Positions 8,643 to 20,346 of a stretch of DNA of 38,753 nt are shown one piece after another. Where the stretch lies: positions 1 through 38,753 of the forward strand of contig JANYII010000309.1 in the NCBI GenBank assembly GCA_025358705.1, written 5' to 3'. The first letter of the stretch is position 1. Every line of letters starts with the position of its first letter. Position numbers and translations under genes: made by a program. A model generated the notes under the pieces. That model was given only the letters and a program-made list of their open reading frames with translations. It was not told where the DNA came from and did not search any database. The stretch is from Betaproteobacteria bacterium (GTDB lineage: Bacteria; Pseudomonadota; Gammaproteobacteria; Burkholderiales; SG8-39).

Positions 8643-9704
8643 ATGAAAAATCCTTACAATATCCTCATCTTCGGTGCTTCCTACGGCTCTTTGCTCGCAA
8701 CCAAGCTGCTGCTTGGCGGGCACAACGTAAGAATGGTCTGCACACCGGCCGAAGCCGAGTTGTTCAACCGCGAAGGCGCGATCGTTCGCATGCCGGTCAA
8801 AGGCCGCGACGGTCTGGTCGAGATCCATTCGCGCAAGCTGCCCGGCAAGCTCACCGCCTGCACGCCGGCCGACGCGAGTCCCGAAGGCCACGACCTTGTG
8901 GTTCTCGGCATGCAGGAGCCGCAGTACCGCTCGCCGGGCGTGCGCGAGCTGCTGGCGGCGGTGGCAAAGGCAAAACTGCCTTGCATGTCGATCATGAACA
9001 TACCGCCGTTGCCCTATCTCGCGCGCCTTCCCGGAATTGATCCGAGCTCTTGCAGGGTTTGCTACACCGATGCCACGGTATGGGACGGATTTGATTCGAA
9101 ATTGATGACGTTGTGCAGCCCGGACCCGCAGGCGTTCCGGCCGCCGGAGGAAAAAGTGAATGTGCTGCAGGTACGCCTGCCAACGAACTTCAAGTCGGCG
9201 CGCTTTCCTTCGGATGCGCATACCGCGATCCTGCGACGGCTTGAAGCCGACATCCAGGCCGCGCGCTTCGACGGCATGGAATTGCCCGTCAAATTGAAAG
9301 TGTACGACTCGGTGTTCGTACCGTTGGCGAAATGGTCCATGCTGCTCGCCGGCAACTATCGCTGCATCCAGAAGGACGGCATCCGCCCGATCAAGGATGC
9401 GGTGCACTCCGACCTGGAGACCTCGCGCTCGGTCTACAGCTGGGTAGCGAAGTTGTGCGTTTCTCTTGGCGCGGACGAAAAAGACCTGGTGCCGTTCGAA
9501 AAGTATGCAGCGGCGGCGCAGTCGCTGGTCACGCCTTCTTCGGCGGCGCGAGCCGTCGCCGGCGGCGCGCTCAGCATAGAACGCACCGACCGCCTGGTGA
9601 AGGCGATCGGAGAGCAGAAGGGAATGCGTTCACCGAAGGTGGACGAAATCGTGGCAATCGTGGACGCCCGGCTGGAAGCCAACTACCAGGCAAACAAGAA
9701 ATAG
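8643..9704 (+). CDS. Ketopantoate reductase-like NAD(P)-dependent oxidoreductase
   Basis: A 353-residue protein with an N-terminal Rossmann domain (NILIFGASYGSLLATKLLL, loop at residues 11-16) and a PanE/ApbA-like second domain. Lys230 in FVPLAKWSMLLAGN, followed by Asn, resembles the catalytic Lys-Asn segment of ketopantoate reductases, so it is probably an active 2-oxoacid or related reductase. The dinucleotide loop is GxSxGS rather than GxGxxG. It is longer than typical PanE (about 300 residues) and only distantly similar, so ketopantoate is not assured as substrate; an opine- or hydroxyacid-dehydrogenase-like role is possible. It is divergent from malate synthase and ends one base before the convergent ntrC stop. 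Confidence 0.75.
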   Translation: MKNPYNILIFGASYGSLLATKLLLGGHNVRMVCTPAEAELFNREGAIVRMPVKGRDGLVEIHSRKLPGKLTACTPADASPEGHDLVVLGMQEPQYRSPGVRELLAAVAKAKLPCMSIMNIPPLPYLARLPGIDPSSCRVCYTDATVWDGFDSKLMTLCSPDPQAFRPPEEKVNVLQVRLPTNFKSARFPSDAHTAILRRLEADIQAARFDGMELPVKLKVYDSVFVPLAKWSMLLAGNYRCIQKDGIRPIKDAVHSDLETSRSVYSWVAKLCVSLGADEKDLVPFEKYAAAAQSLVTPSSAARAVAGGALSIERTDRLVKAIGEQKGMRSPKVDEIVAIVDARLEANYQANKK

Positions 9705-9705
9705 C

Positions 9706-11105
<1,400 letters not shown>

Positions 11106-11109
<4 letters not shown>

Positions 11110-12173
11110 GTCAACGGCAGCAATAATGTGAATATCGTTCTTCCCGGGCGGCTGTCGAATTCGACGACACCGCCATGATTTTGTACGTAGGTCTGCACCA
11201 GCGCGAGGCCAATGCCGCTGCCGCCCTCCCGTCCGGAAACGAGCGGATTGAAGACGCGGTCGCGGATTTCCTCGGGCACGCCAGGCCCGTCGTCTATCAC
11301 TTGCAATTCCAATGCCAGCTTGTGGCGCTGCCGGGCAATTGTCACAAGGCGGGCCGAACGGGTGCGCAGGACGATGGTCCCGCCACGGCCGCTGTTCGCC
11401 CCGGAAAGGAGCGCCTGGGCGGCATTCCGGACCACGTTCAGGACGGCCTGGATAAGCTGCTCGATATCGCCGACGAGGTCCGGGACGCTTGGGTCGTAGT
11501 TGCGCAGTACGGAGATGCCTTCCGGAAATTCGGCCTGGACCAGGCTTCGGACGCGCTCCAGAACTTCGTGGATATTCACCGCCGCCAGCTGCACCGCACG
11601 CCGCGGCGTCAACAGGCGGTCAAGCAGCACCTGCAGCCGGTCAGCCTCCTTGATGATGACCTGGGTGTATTCCCGCAATTCGGGCCGGTCGAGCTCACGC
11701 TCGAGCAACTGCGCCGATCCGCGCAGCCCGCCGAGCGGGTTTTTGATCTCGTGCGCAAGATTGCGCAGCAGTTCCCGCGTGGTCTCCTGCTGGTCAAGCA
11801 GGCGCTCTTCCCGCTCCTGCCGCAACTGCTCCTGGATCGGCCGCAATTCCACCAGCAGGGGCGCATCCGGGATATCGATCGGTGCCACAAGGCAGGAGAG
11901 CGGCAATGGCTCGCGCCCCGCGCGCTCGTAGCTGGCGGCCTGCGCGCGGTAGCTCCAGTGCACGGCAAGAGCCTCTGCCAACATGCTTTCGAGCGTCGCG
12001 CTATCGGTAAAAAGGGCCGGAAATGGCTGGCCAACGAGCGACCTGGCGCCCGCGCCGAGCAGATTCTCGGCCGCCGAATTCGTGTAGCGCACCACGTAGC
12101 TGCCGTCCAGAATCACGACGGCGGTGGCGAGGAGCTCCAGGCCCTGAAGCCCATTGGGTTGTGCTTCGGCCAT
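11106..12173 (-). CDS. ntrB: Nitrogen regulation sensor histidine kinase NtrB
   Basis: A cytoplasmic histidine kinase/phosphatase that phosphorylates NtrC under the control of PII. The 355 residues comprise an N-terminal PAS domain (about 10-110), a DHp helix with the H-box NLAHEIKNPLGGLRG (phosphorylated His141), the N-box NVVRNAAQAL, the G1 box DDGPGVP and the G2 box GGSGIGLALV. There is no membrane segment, as expected for NtrB. It starts 5 bases after the small DUF4124 gene and overlaps ntrC by 4 bases, so these three are probably co-transcribed. The order glnA, (DUF4124), ntrB, ntrC is the classic nitrogen-control arrangement with one extra gene. Confidence 0.96.
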
Positions 12174-12178
12174 TGGCC

Positions 12179-12655
12179 TCAGCGCGACAGGTTGCTGAGC
12201 TCGCGCTTCAGAGCTTCGACGTTTTTCTCGTGGACCTCGACCGTGTCCTGGTACGGTTTCAGCCGCTCGAGCACCCTGGCGTAGTTCTTCTCATCGCCGC
12301 CGCGCGTCGCTTCCTGTTCGGAGAGCTTTTTCCGGGCGTCGGCCAGCATCGACTGCTCCTGGTCCAGTTCCTTCTCGATCGTGTCCTTCTGCTTTGCCTT
12401 GGAGGACTGGCGGTCGGAGGCAGACTCCTTGGGAAATCCTGACGGAGACTTTGCCGCGGACTTGGCCGGCACTACCGTGACGCGCTGCTGCTGCACGATG
12501 CGGCAGTCCTTGCCGACGGTGTCTTCCTTGAGGTTGGTCACGTGGGTGCGGCCATTGGTGTCCTTGCAGCTCCAGATGGTCTCCACCTGGGCAATTGCAG
12601 GACCGGCCAAGACCACGCCGAGCATCAGGACTAGCGCTGCACTGATCCGTGACAT
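12179..12655 (-). CDS. Secreted DUF4124 coiled-coil protein between glnA and ntrB
   Basis: A 158-residue exported protein. Residues 1-23 form a signal peptide (hydrophobic ALVLMLGVVLAGPAIAQ). A short DUF4124 unit follows (IWSCKDTNGRTHVTN, with a second Cys in GKDC that could form a disulfide). The rest is a long charged helix, probably a coiled coil (residues about 85-158). The ATG at 12655 is chosen because it gives the signal peptide; upstream codons in the same frame run antisense through glnA and are not credible. It lies between the glnA terminator and ntrB, with its own putative promoter, and ends 5 bases before ntrB. No known link to nitrogen sensing; a periplasmic role is inferred from export. 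Confidence 0.75.
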   Translation of the reverse strand: MSRISAALVLMLGVVLAGPAIAQVETIWSCKDTNGRTHVTNLKEDTVGKDCRIVQQQRVTVVPAKSAAKSPSGFPKESASDRQSSKAKQKDTIEKELDQEQSMLADARKKLSEQEATRGGDEKNYARVLERLKPYQDTVEVHEKNVEALKRELSNLSR

Positions 12656-12686
12656 GGACAAGAAGACGCCTGAAATCAAGAACCTA

Positions 12687-12715
12687 AGTCTATGCCACAA
12701 ATAGAGGTTTCTCAA
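12687..12715 (-). promoter_or_regulatory. Putative sigma-70 promoter for DUF4124-ntrB-ntrC
   Basis: Minus-strand TTGAGA (12715-12710), a 17-base spacer and TAGACT (12692-12687) lie downstream of the glnA terminator and about 30 bases before the DUF4124 start. This would let ntrBC be expressed independently of the regulated glnA promoter. Confidence 0.4.
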
Positions 12716-12725
12716 TCCGTCCTCC

Positions 12726-12771
12726 AAAATAGAAAGGACGGGCCACGCAGCATGCACGGTGACCCGTCCTT
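12726..12771 (-). terminator. Intrinsic terminator after glnA
   Basis: A perfect 9-bp stem (AAGGACGGG at 12734-12742 and CCCGTCCTT at 12763-12771) with a 20-base loop is followed on the minus strand by TCTATTTT. It stands between glnA and the DUF4124-ntrBC genes and probably reduces read-through, as between glnA and its ntrBC genes in enteric bacteria. Confidence 0.7.
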
Positions 12772-12798
12772 CCCTTAACGCGCGAACTACAGACCCGG

Positions 12799-14214
12799 CT
12801 AGGAGCTGTAGTACATGTCGAACTCCACCGGATGGGTGGTCATGCGGAAACGCGTCACTTCGTCCGATTTCAGCGCGATGTAGGACTCGAGGAAATCCTC
12901 GTCGAACACGCCGCCCTTGGTAAGGAAGGCATGATCCTTCTTCAGGTTCTCGAGCGCCTCGTCCAGCGATGAACAGACCTGCGGCACCTTGCCAGCCTCT
13001 TCGGGCGGCAGGTGATACAGGTCTTTGTCGATCGGGTCGCCAGGGTGGATCTTGTTCTGCACGCCGTCCAGACCCGCCATCAGCATCGCCGAGAACGCCA
13101 GATAGGCATTCGCGGTCGGATCTGGGAAGCGTACCTCGACGCGACGCGCCTTGGGGCTCGCCACGTAAGGAATGCGGCAGGAAGCGGAGCGATTTTTCGC
13201 AGAGTAAGCAAGATTGATCGGCGCCTCGAAGCCCGGCACCAGGCGCTTGTAGGAATTGGTGCCCGGGTTTGTGATTGCGTTCAGCGCCTTGGCATGCTTG
13301 ATGATGCCGCCGATGTAGAACAGCGCGAAATCCGACAGGCCGGCATAGAGATTGCCCGCGAACAGGTTGTTGCCGCCCTTCCACACCGACTGGTGCACGT
13401 GCATGCCTGAACCGTTGTCGCCCACGATCGGCTTGGGCATGAAGGTCGCGGTCTTGCCATACGAGGCGGCGACGTTCCAGACCGTGTACTTGAGGATCTG
13501 CAGCCAGTCGGCACGCTGCACCAGCGGCGCGAACTTTGTGCCGATCTCGCACTGGCCCGCTGCGGCAACTTCATGGTGATGCACTTCCACTTCCACGCCC
13601 TGCTGTTCGAGCGCGATGCACATCGCGTTGCGGATGTCCTGCAGCGTATCGGCCGGCGGCACGGGGAAATAACCGCCCTTCACCGGCGCGCGGTGCGCCA
13701 TGTTGCCCGACTCGTATTCGATCCCCGTGGACCAGGGCGCTTCCTCGGACTTGATCTTCACCGAAGCGCCTGACATGTCGATGTTCCAGGTGACGCCGTC
13801 GAAAATGAAGAACTCGGGTTCCGGGCCGAAGTAGGCCACGTCGCCGAGGCCGGACGACTTGAGGTAGGCCTCCGCGCGCTTCGCGATGCCGCGCGGGCAG
13901 CGGTTGTAGGGCTTGCCGTCCGTGGGCTCGACCACGTCGCAATTGATGTTGAGCACCGCTTCGTCCGTGAACGGATCCATGCGCGCGGTAACGGCATCCG
14001 GATACAGCAGCATGTCGGAAGCCTGGATGCCCTTCCAGCCGGCGATCGACGAGCCGTCGAATGCGTGCCCGTCGGTGAATTTTTCCTTGTTGAACTGCTT
14101 GGCAGGCACCGAAACGTGCTGTTCCTTGCCGCGCGTGTCGGTGAAGCGGATGTCGACGAACTTCACCTCCTTGTCCTTGATCATCTTCAATACGTCATCG
14201 GGCGTCATCGCCAT
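12799..14214 (-). CDS. glnA: Glutamine synthetase type I
   Basis: Glutamine synthetase makes glutamine from glutamate, ammonium and ATP and is the key ammonia-assimilating enzyme of the cytoplasm. The 471 residues match GSI-beta (E. coli 469). The N-terminus [18 protein letters not shown], the Mg/ATP signature segment near [12 protein letters not shown], the NGSGMH loop, the [12 protein letters not shown] segment and the adenylylation loop [10 protein letters not shown] (target Tyr near residue 400) are intact, so adenylylation control is expected. I choose ATG 14214 because AGGAGA lies six bases upstream; ATG 14208 is also possible. Upstream are a sigma-54 promoter and tandem NtrC sites; a terminator follows. 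A longer in-frame extension upstream of 14214 is not credible. Confidence 0.98.
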   Translation of the reverse strand: MAMTPDDVLKMIKDKEVKFVDIRFTDTRGKEQHVSVPAKQFNKEKFTDGHAFDGSSIAGWKGIQASDMLLYPDAVTARMDPFTDEAVLNINCDVVEPTDGKPYNRCPRGIAKRAEAYLKSSGLGDVAYFGPEPEFFIFDGVTWNIDMSGASVKIKSEEAPWSTGIEYESGNMAHRAPVKGGYFPVPPADTLQDIRNAMCIALEQQGVEVEVHHHEVAAAGQCEIGTKFAPLVQRADWLQILKYTVWNVAASYGKTATFMPKPIVGDNGSGMHVHQSVWKGGNNLFAGNLYAGLSDFALFYIGGIIKHAKALNAITNPGTNSYKRLVPGFEAPINLAYSAKNRSASCRIPYVASPKARRVEVRFPDPTANAYLAFSAMLMAGLDGVQNKIHPGDPIDKDLYHLPPEEAGKVPQVCSSLDEALENLKKDHAFLTKGGVFDEDFLESYIALKSDEVTRFRMTTHPVEFDMYYSS

Positions 14215-14220
14215 TGCATT

Positions 14221-14226
14221 TCTCCT
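14221..14226 (-). promoter_or_regulatory. Shine-Dalgarno AGGAGA of glnA
   Basis: The AGGAGA sequence is six bases upstream of ATG 14214 and supports that start over ATG 14208. Confidence 0.7.
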
Positions 14227-14279
14227 AAGCGGGTAAAAGAAGGACGGGCTGGGCATACCGGCCCGGACTCGCCTAACTG

Positions 14280-14295
14280 AGCAGAATCCATGCCA
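14280..14295 (-). promoter_or_regulatory. Sigma-54 promoter of glnA
   Basis: The minus strand reads TGGCATGGATTCTGCT, matching the sigma-54 consensus TGGCACG-N4-TTGCW at 12 of the defined bases. The essential GG (-24, at 14294-14293) and GC (-12, at 14282-14281) have the required 10-base separation. Transcription would start near 14270, giving a leader of about 56 bases with AGGAGA. The glnA gene is a known NtrC/sigma-54 target in many proteobacteria. Confidence 0.85.
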
Positions 14296-14357
14296 AACGA
14301 CCTCACCATGGCCAGCCCCTCCTCTGGCCAAGTTGGTGCGATTCTACCCGACGAAAT

Positions 14358-14374
14358 TGCGCCTATATGGTGCA
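14358..14374. promoter_or_regulatory. NtrC binding site 1 (proximal)
   Basis: TGCGCCTATATGGTGCA differs from the dyad TGCACC-N5-GGTGCA at one defined position. Its centre is about 96 bases upstream of the predicted glnA start site and 31 bases from site 2, so both sites lie on the same face of the helix. Confidence 0.85.
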
Positions 14375-14388
14375 CAACCGAGTCGATT

Positions 14389-14405
14389 TGCACTTTTTTG
14401 GTGCG
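14389..14405. promoter_or_regulatory. NtrC binding site 2 (distal), overlapping the rhodanese -35
   Basis: TGCACTTTTTTGGTGCG matches the NtrC dyad at ten of twelve defined positions. Its centre is about 127 bases upstream of the predicted glnA start. The right half-site covers the -35 hexamer (14398-14403) of the divergent promoter, so NtrC bound here should block RNA polymerase from the rhodanese gene. Confidence 0.8.
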
Positions 14406-14426
14406 AATCGTTTCGGAACCTATAAT
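14398..14426 (+). promoter_or_regulatory. Sigma-70 promoter of the rhodanese gene
   Basis: TTGGTG (14398-14403), a 17-base spacer and a perfect TATAAT (14421-14426). Transcription would begin near 14433, at or one base before the ATG at 14434, so the message is predicted to be leaderless. Confidence 0.75.
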
Positions 14427-14433
14427 TGACCCG

Positions 14434-14871
14434 ATGGACGACATAAAGACGAAAGCCCGGGAACGCGGCCAGAAACTGAAGCTCGCCTATGCGGGGGCGC
14501 TGCTCCCCGCGGAAGCGCATGCGCTGATGCTGGCGGGGGCGAAGCTGGTCGATGTTCGGACGGATGCTGAACTGCACTTCGTCGGATCGGTGCCCGGTGC
14601 CGAAGCCATCGAGTGGAATACCTATCCTGAAGGGCAGCGCAATCCGGCGTTCCTGGAACAGCTGGCGGAAGCCGCGCGCAAGGACGAGCCCGTGATGTTT
14701 CTGTGCCGCTCGGGCGTGCGCTCGCACCACGCCGCGATTGCGGCTACCGAGGCAGGCTGGACTGATGCCTACAACATTCTCGAAGGCTTTGAAGGCGACA
14801 AGGATGCGACAGGCCATCGCAACGTGGCCGGCGGCTGGCGCAAAACCGGCCTGCCCTGGGCGCAAAGTTAG
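14434..14871 (+). CDS. Single-domain rhodanese-like sulfurtransferase
   Basis: A 145-residue cytoplasmic rhodanese domain protein. The N-terminal KLVDVRTDAEL segment and the active-site loop CRSGVRS with catalytic Cys91 are intact, so it can probably carry a persulfide; the physiological acceptor is unknown. I use ATG 14434 because an earlier in-frame ATG (14290) would run through the NtrC sites and the promoter. The predicted transcription start coincides with the ATG, and no Shine-Dalgarno sequence is present. It is divergent from glnA with a shared control region, and is followed by a strong terminator. Confidence 0.88.
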   Translation: MDDIKTKARERGQKLKLAYAGALLPAEAHALMLAGAKLVDVRTDAELHFVGSVPGAEAIEWNTYPEGQRNPAFLEQLAEAARKDEPVMFLCRSGVRSHHAAIAATEAGWTDAYNILEGFEGDKDATGHRNVAGGWRKTGLPWAQS

Positions 14872-14878
14872 ATGTGGG

Positions 14879-14907
14879 AACAGGGGAGCCTGAGCTCCCC
14901 TGTTTTT
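14879..14907 (+). terminator. Intrinsic terminator, possibly bidirectional
   Basis: A perfect 11-bp stem (AACAGGGGAGC with GCTCCCCTGTT) and a 4-base loop are followed by a run of T on the plus strand, ending the rhodanese transcript. On the minus strand it follows the uppP stop directly but lacks a T-tract, so its action there is less certain. Confidence 0.88.
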
Positions 14908-15700
14908 AATTCTTCCAGTCCACCCAGCCGAAGTGGGCTGTGAGCAGCACGATCAAGCCAAAGACGATCCGGTACCAGGCGAACGGCTTGAAGTCGTGCG
15001 TCGCGACATAGCGGATCAGCCAACGCACCACGACGAAGGCGGAAACAAAAGCGGCAACTGAACCAACGCCGAACATCGGCAGATCGTTGGCCGAGAAAAG
15101 CGCGCGGTGTTTCAGCAGGTCGTAGCCGCCCGCTGCCACCAGCGTGGGCACCGCGAGGAAGAACGAGAACTCGGTGGCCGCCTTGCGCGACAAGCCGAAC
15201 AGCATCCCGCCGATGATCGTCGCCCCCGAGCGCGATGTTCCCGGGATCAGCGCGAGGCATTGCGCGAACCCGACTTTCAGGGCATCGAGCCACGTCATCT
15301 CCGAGACTGATTCCACGCGGGAACGTGCGCGCGGTTTTCTCTCGACCAGGAGGATGATGATGCCGCCAGCGATGAAGGCCAGGGCAACCGGCACGGCATG
15401 GAACAGATACCCCTTTATGATCTTCGAGAAGAGCAGGCCGAAAACCGCCGCAGGAATAAAGGCGACCAGCAGGTTGCGATAAAGCGCGATATCGATCCTG
15501 AAAAAACGCGCCCGGTACTCCCACACGATGGCGAGCATCGCGCCGGTCTGGATCACGATGTTGAACACGCTCCAGCGCTCGTCGTTCGCGCCGAGCAGGT
15601 CGCCGACCAGGATTAGGTGGCCGGTGCTGGAGATCGGCAAAAACTCGGTGACTCCTTCGACGATCCCGAGGATCAGTGCATACAGCAAGTTCGTATCCAT
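14906..15700 (-). CDS. uppP: Undecaprenyl-diphosphatase UppP (BacA family)
   Basis: An integral inner-membrane phosphatase that dephosphorylates undecaprenyl diphosphate to recycle the lipid carrier for peptidoglycan and surface polysaccharides. The 264 residues are the usual length. The two catalytic signatures are present: [15 protein letters not shown] near the N-terminus (Glu, Ser) and [10 protein letters not shown] in the middle (Arg, Ser). Several long hydrophobic segments cover most of the chain. It is downstream of the bem46-like hydrolase with five bases between, so it is probably co-transcribed with it and perhaps thiC. It should support the glycan genes at the right end of the window, but that link is general. 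Confidence 0.96.
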   Translation of the reverse strand: MDTNLLYALILGIVEGVTEFLPISSTGHLILVGDLLGANDERWSVFNIVIQTGAMLAIVWEYRARFFRIDIALYRNLLVAFIPAAVFGLLFSKIIKGYLFHAVPVALAFIAGGIIILLVERKPRARSRVESVSEMTWLDALKVGFAQCLALIPGTSRSGATIIGGMLFGLSRKAATEFSFFLAVPTLVAAGGYDLLKHRALFSANDLPMFGVGSVAAFVSAFVVVRWLIRYVATHDFKPFAWYRIVFGLIVLLTAHFGWVDWKN

Positions 15701-15705
15701 GCCGG

Positions 15706-18455
<2,750 letters not shown>

Positions 18456-18476
18456 AGGGGCAAGATTCTGCGCCCC

Positions 18477-18505
18477 TTGACGATTTGGCATCGCAGCATT
18501 ATATT
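18477..18505 (+). promoter_or_regulatory. Sigma-70 promoter of the tetR-RND operon
   Basis: TTGACG (18477-18482), a 17-base spacer and TATATT (18500-18505). Transcription would start near 18512, inside the adjacent palindrome, leaving a leader of about 22 bases before the TetR gene. Confidence 0.7.
18498..18503 (-). promoter_or_regulatory. Putative -10 of thiC, overlapping the tetR -10
   Basis: The minus strand reads a perfect TATAAT from 18503 to 18498, sharing four bases with the plus-strand TATATT. A thiC transcript starting near 18491 would have a leader of about 120 bases containing the riboswitch. No convincing -35 is seen. Confidence 0.45.
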
Positions 18506-18515
18506 ACCGGCCGGT
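18506..18515. promoter_or_regulatory. Palindromic operator ACCGGCCGGT
   Basis: A perfect 10-base palindrome directly after the plus-strand -10 and across the predicted tetR start site, resembling the ACCGNCCGGT core of many TetR-family operators. It also lies just upstream of the thiC -10. Autorepression by the adjacent TetR protein is inferred. Confidence 0.6.
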
Positions 18516-18533
18516 CAGTTAATATTTTTCCGC

Positions 18534-19169
18534 ATGCCTGCTCCTGCCAAATCCGAGCCGCGCTGGGCGCGTCGCAAGCACGCCCGGCCGGAAGAAATCA
18601 CCGCCGCCGCACTCGAGCTGTTCGTCGAGCGGGGCTATGCCGGCACGCGCCTCGAAGATGTCGCGGCAAACGCCGGCATCTCCAAAGGCACGCTCTATCT
18701 GTATTTCGCCAATAAGGAAGAGTTGTTCAAGGCGGTGGTGCGCGAGGGCCTGGTGTCGCCGATCGCCGAAATGCGTGGCCTGATCGGGCACTTCGAAGGC
18801 AGCACGCTCGAGCTGGTGCGCATGATGCTGTTCGGCTGGTGGGAACGGATCGGCGTCTCGCGCATCGGCGGAATTCCCAAACTGGTTATCTCGGAAGCGG
18901 GCAATTTTCCGGAATTGGCGCGCTTCTATCTGGCCGAAGTGGTCGAGCCGGCGCAGGCCGCCACCGTTGCCATCGTCGAGCGCGGCATCGCGCGCGGCGA
19001 ATTCCGCGCCGTAAACGTCGATGTCGTTGCGCGCCTGATAGCGGCGCCCATGCTCGGCTTGCTGATGTGGCGCAATGCGCTCGAACCGTTTTCGAAATCC
19101 AAGCTGGACCCGCTCGCATACCTGGAGACGCACCTCGACATGCTGCGACACGGCCTTGCCAAGGAATGA
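18534..19169 (+). CDS. TetR/AcrR family transcriptional regulator
   Basis: A 211-residue regulator with an N-terminal TetR helix-turn-helix (EDVAANAGISKGTLYLYF, residues about 41-58) followed by KEELFKAVV and a helical ligand-binding domain. It starts at ATG 18534, where the leader is about 22 bases from the predicted promoter; an upstream in-frame ATG/GTG-type extension would begin inside the promoter. It is directly followed by the RND adaptor (stop 19169, next ATG 19174) and so most likely represses its own pump operon until a substrate binds. The inducer is unknown. A TetR-type palindrome overlaps the promoter start point. Confidence 0.92.
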   Translation: MPAPAKSEPRWARRKHARPEEITAAALELFVERGYAGTRLEDVAANAGISKGTLYLYFANKEELFKAVVREGLVSPIAEMRGLIGHFEGSTLELVRMMLFGWWERIGVSRIGGIPKLVISEAGNFPELARFYLAEVVEPAQAATVAIVERGIARGEFRAVNVDVVARLIAAPMLGLLMWRNALEPFSKSKLDPLAYLETHLDMLRHGLAKE

Positions 19170-19173
19170 AGCC

Positions 19174-20334
19174 ATGAATATTTTCCAGCGCAGCACGCGC
19201 CGATCGATGTTCATGATCGCGGTGGTTGTCTTCGTCCTGCTCGCAGTATCCGCGGTCGCCCTGCGCGGCCAGCAGAACGCCGTCGATGTCGCGGCGAGCG
19301 CGAAGAGCGCGGTTCCGGTGGCCGAATTCCTGCAGGAGGATCTCTATATCGTCGAGCCGCGCAATCTGGACCGCGTGCTACCCCTTACCGGCTCGCTGAT
19401 GCCGCTGAACGAGGCGACCGTCAAGGCCAAGGTCGCGGGCGAACTGGTTGCGGTCACGGTGCGCGAAGGCGAAAGCGTGAAGCAGGGCCAGCTGCTGGCC
19501 AGGATCGACCCCACCGAGGTGCAGGCCAGGGTCGCCGCACGCGAAGCGGATGTCGCTGCCGCGAAAGCACAATTAATATGGGCGGAGAAAAACCGCAATC
19601 AGCAGAAAGCCCTGCTCGACAAGTCGTTCATCTCGCAGAGCGCCTTCGACAATATCCAGAGCAATTTCGATGTGGCGGTGGCCAAGCTGCACGCGGCCGA
19701 TGCCGAACTGGTGGTGGCTCGCAAGTCCCAGGGCGACGCGGTGCTGGTCGCGCCATTCTCCGGCATCGTCTCGGCGCGCCTCGCCCAACCCGGCGAGCGC
19801 GTCGCGCTGGACGCCAAGGTGGTGAGCATCGTCGACCTGTCGCGCCTGCAGCTCGAGGCCTCGGTGCCGCCGTCCGCAATCGGCCAGGTCCGGGTCGGGC
19901 AAACGATGAATTTCCGCGTCGAAGGCTTCGGCGAGCGCGAGTTCGCCGGACGCATCGAACGCATCAACCCGTCAGCCACCGCGGGCTCGCGCTCTATCAG
20001 CGTCTACGCGGTGATCGACAACCGCGAAGGCCTGCTGCGCGGCGGTATGTTCGCGCAGGGCGCGCTGACGCTGTCGCGCGTCGACAATGCCCTCGCGGTG
20101 CCGGCATCGGCGGTGCGCGAGGAAATCGGCCAGACTTTCGTCTACGCCATCGAAGACGGATTGATCAAGCGGAAAAACGTTAAGGTGGGCGCGCCCGATG
20201 CCGCGGGCCGCGTACAGGTGCTGGATGGCCTTGTCGGGGGCGACCGCATCGTGCGCGTGAACCTCGGATCGTTGCGCGAGGGCGTGGCCGCAAGACTTTC
20301 TGGTCCACAGTCTTCTGAAGCAGCAAAGAAATAG
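19174..20334 (+). CDS. RND efflux periplasmic adaptor subunit (membrane fusion protein)
   Basis: A 386-residue periplasmic adaptor linking the RND pump to an outer membrane channel. An N-terminal membrane anchor (MFMIAVVVFVLLAVSAVAL) lacks a lipobox cysteine. The lipoyl/barrel-sandwich half-motif AKVAGELVAVTVREGESVKQGQ, an alpha-hairpin (residues about 110-165), the second lipoyl half VLVAPFSGIVSARL, and beta-barrel and membrane-proximal segments follow in the normal order. The Shine-Dalgarno AAGGA (19161-19165) overlaps the end of the TetR gene. The gene is 12 bases from the pump. The cargo cannot be read from sequence. Confidence 0.94.
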   Translation: MNIFQRSTRRSMFMIAVVVFVLLAVSAVALRGQQNAVDVAASAKSAVPVAEFLQEDLYIVEPRNLDRVLPLTGSLMPLNEATVKAKVAGELVAVTVREGESVKQGQLLARIDPTEVQARVAAREADVAAAKAQLIWAEKNRNQQKALLDKSFISQSAFDNIQSNFDVAVAKLHAADAELVVARKSQGDAVLVAPFSGIVSARLAQPGERVALDAKVVSIVDLSRLQLEASVPPSAIGQVRVGQTMNFRVEGFGEREFAGRIERINPSATAGSRSISVYAVIDNREGLLRGGMFAQGALTLSRVDNALAVPASAVREEIGQTFVYAIEDGLIKRKNVKVGAPDAAGRVQVLDGLVGGDRIVRVNLGSLREGVAARLSGPQSSEAAKK

Positions 20335-20346
20335 CGCCGCCTCGTC

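Noticed and set aside
12656-13552. N-terminal extension of the small DUF4124 gene into the glnA region
   Set aside because: The extension is out of frame through glnA on the same strand; the signal peptide starts at 12655.
14215-14331. 39-codon N-terminal extension of glnA
   Set aside because: It would cover the sigma-54 promoter and leader; homologues start at MAMTPDD-like sequence and a good Shine-Dalgarno supports 14214.
14325-14340. Third full NtrC site upstream of glnA
   Set aside because: Only the right half GGTGCG matches; the left half is poor. I note it as a possible weak half-site only.
14388-14426. TTGCAC with TATAAT as a promoter
   Set aside because: The spacer is 27 bases; the TTGGTG at 14398 gives the correct 17 bases instead.
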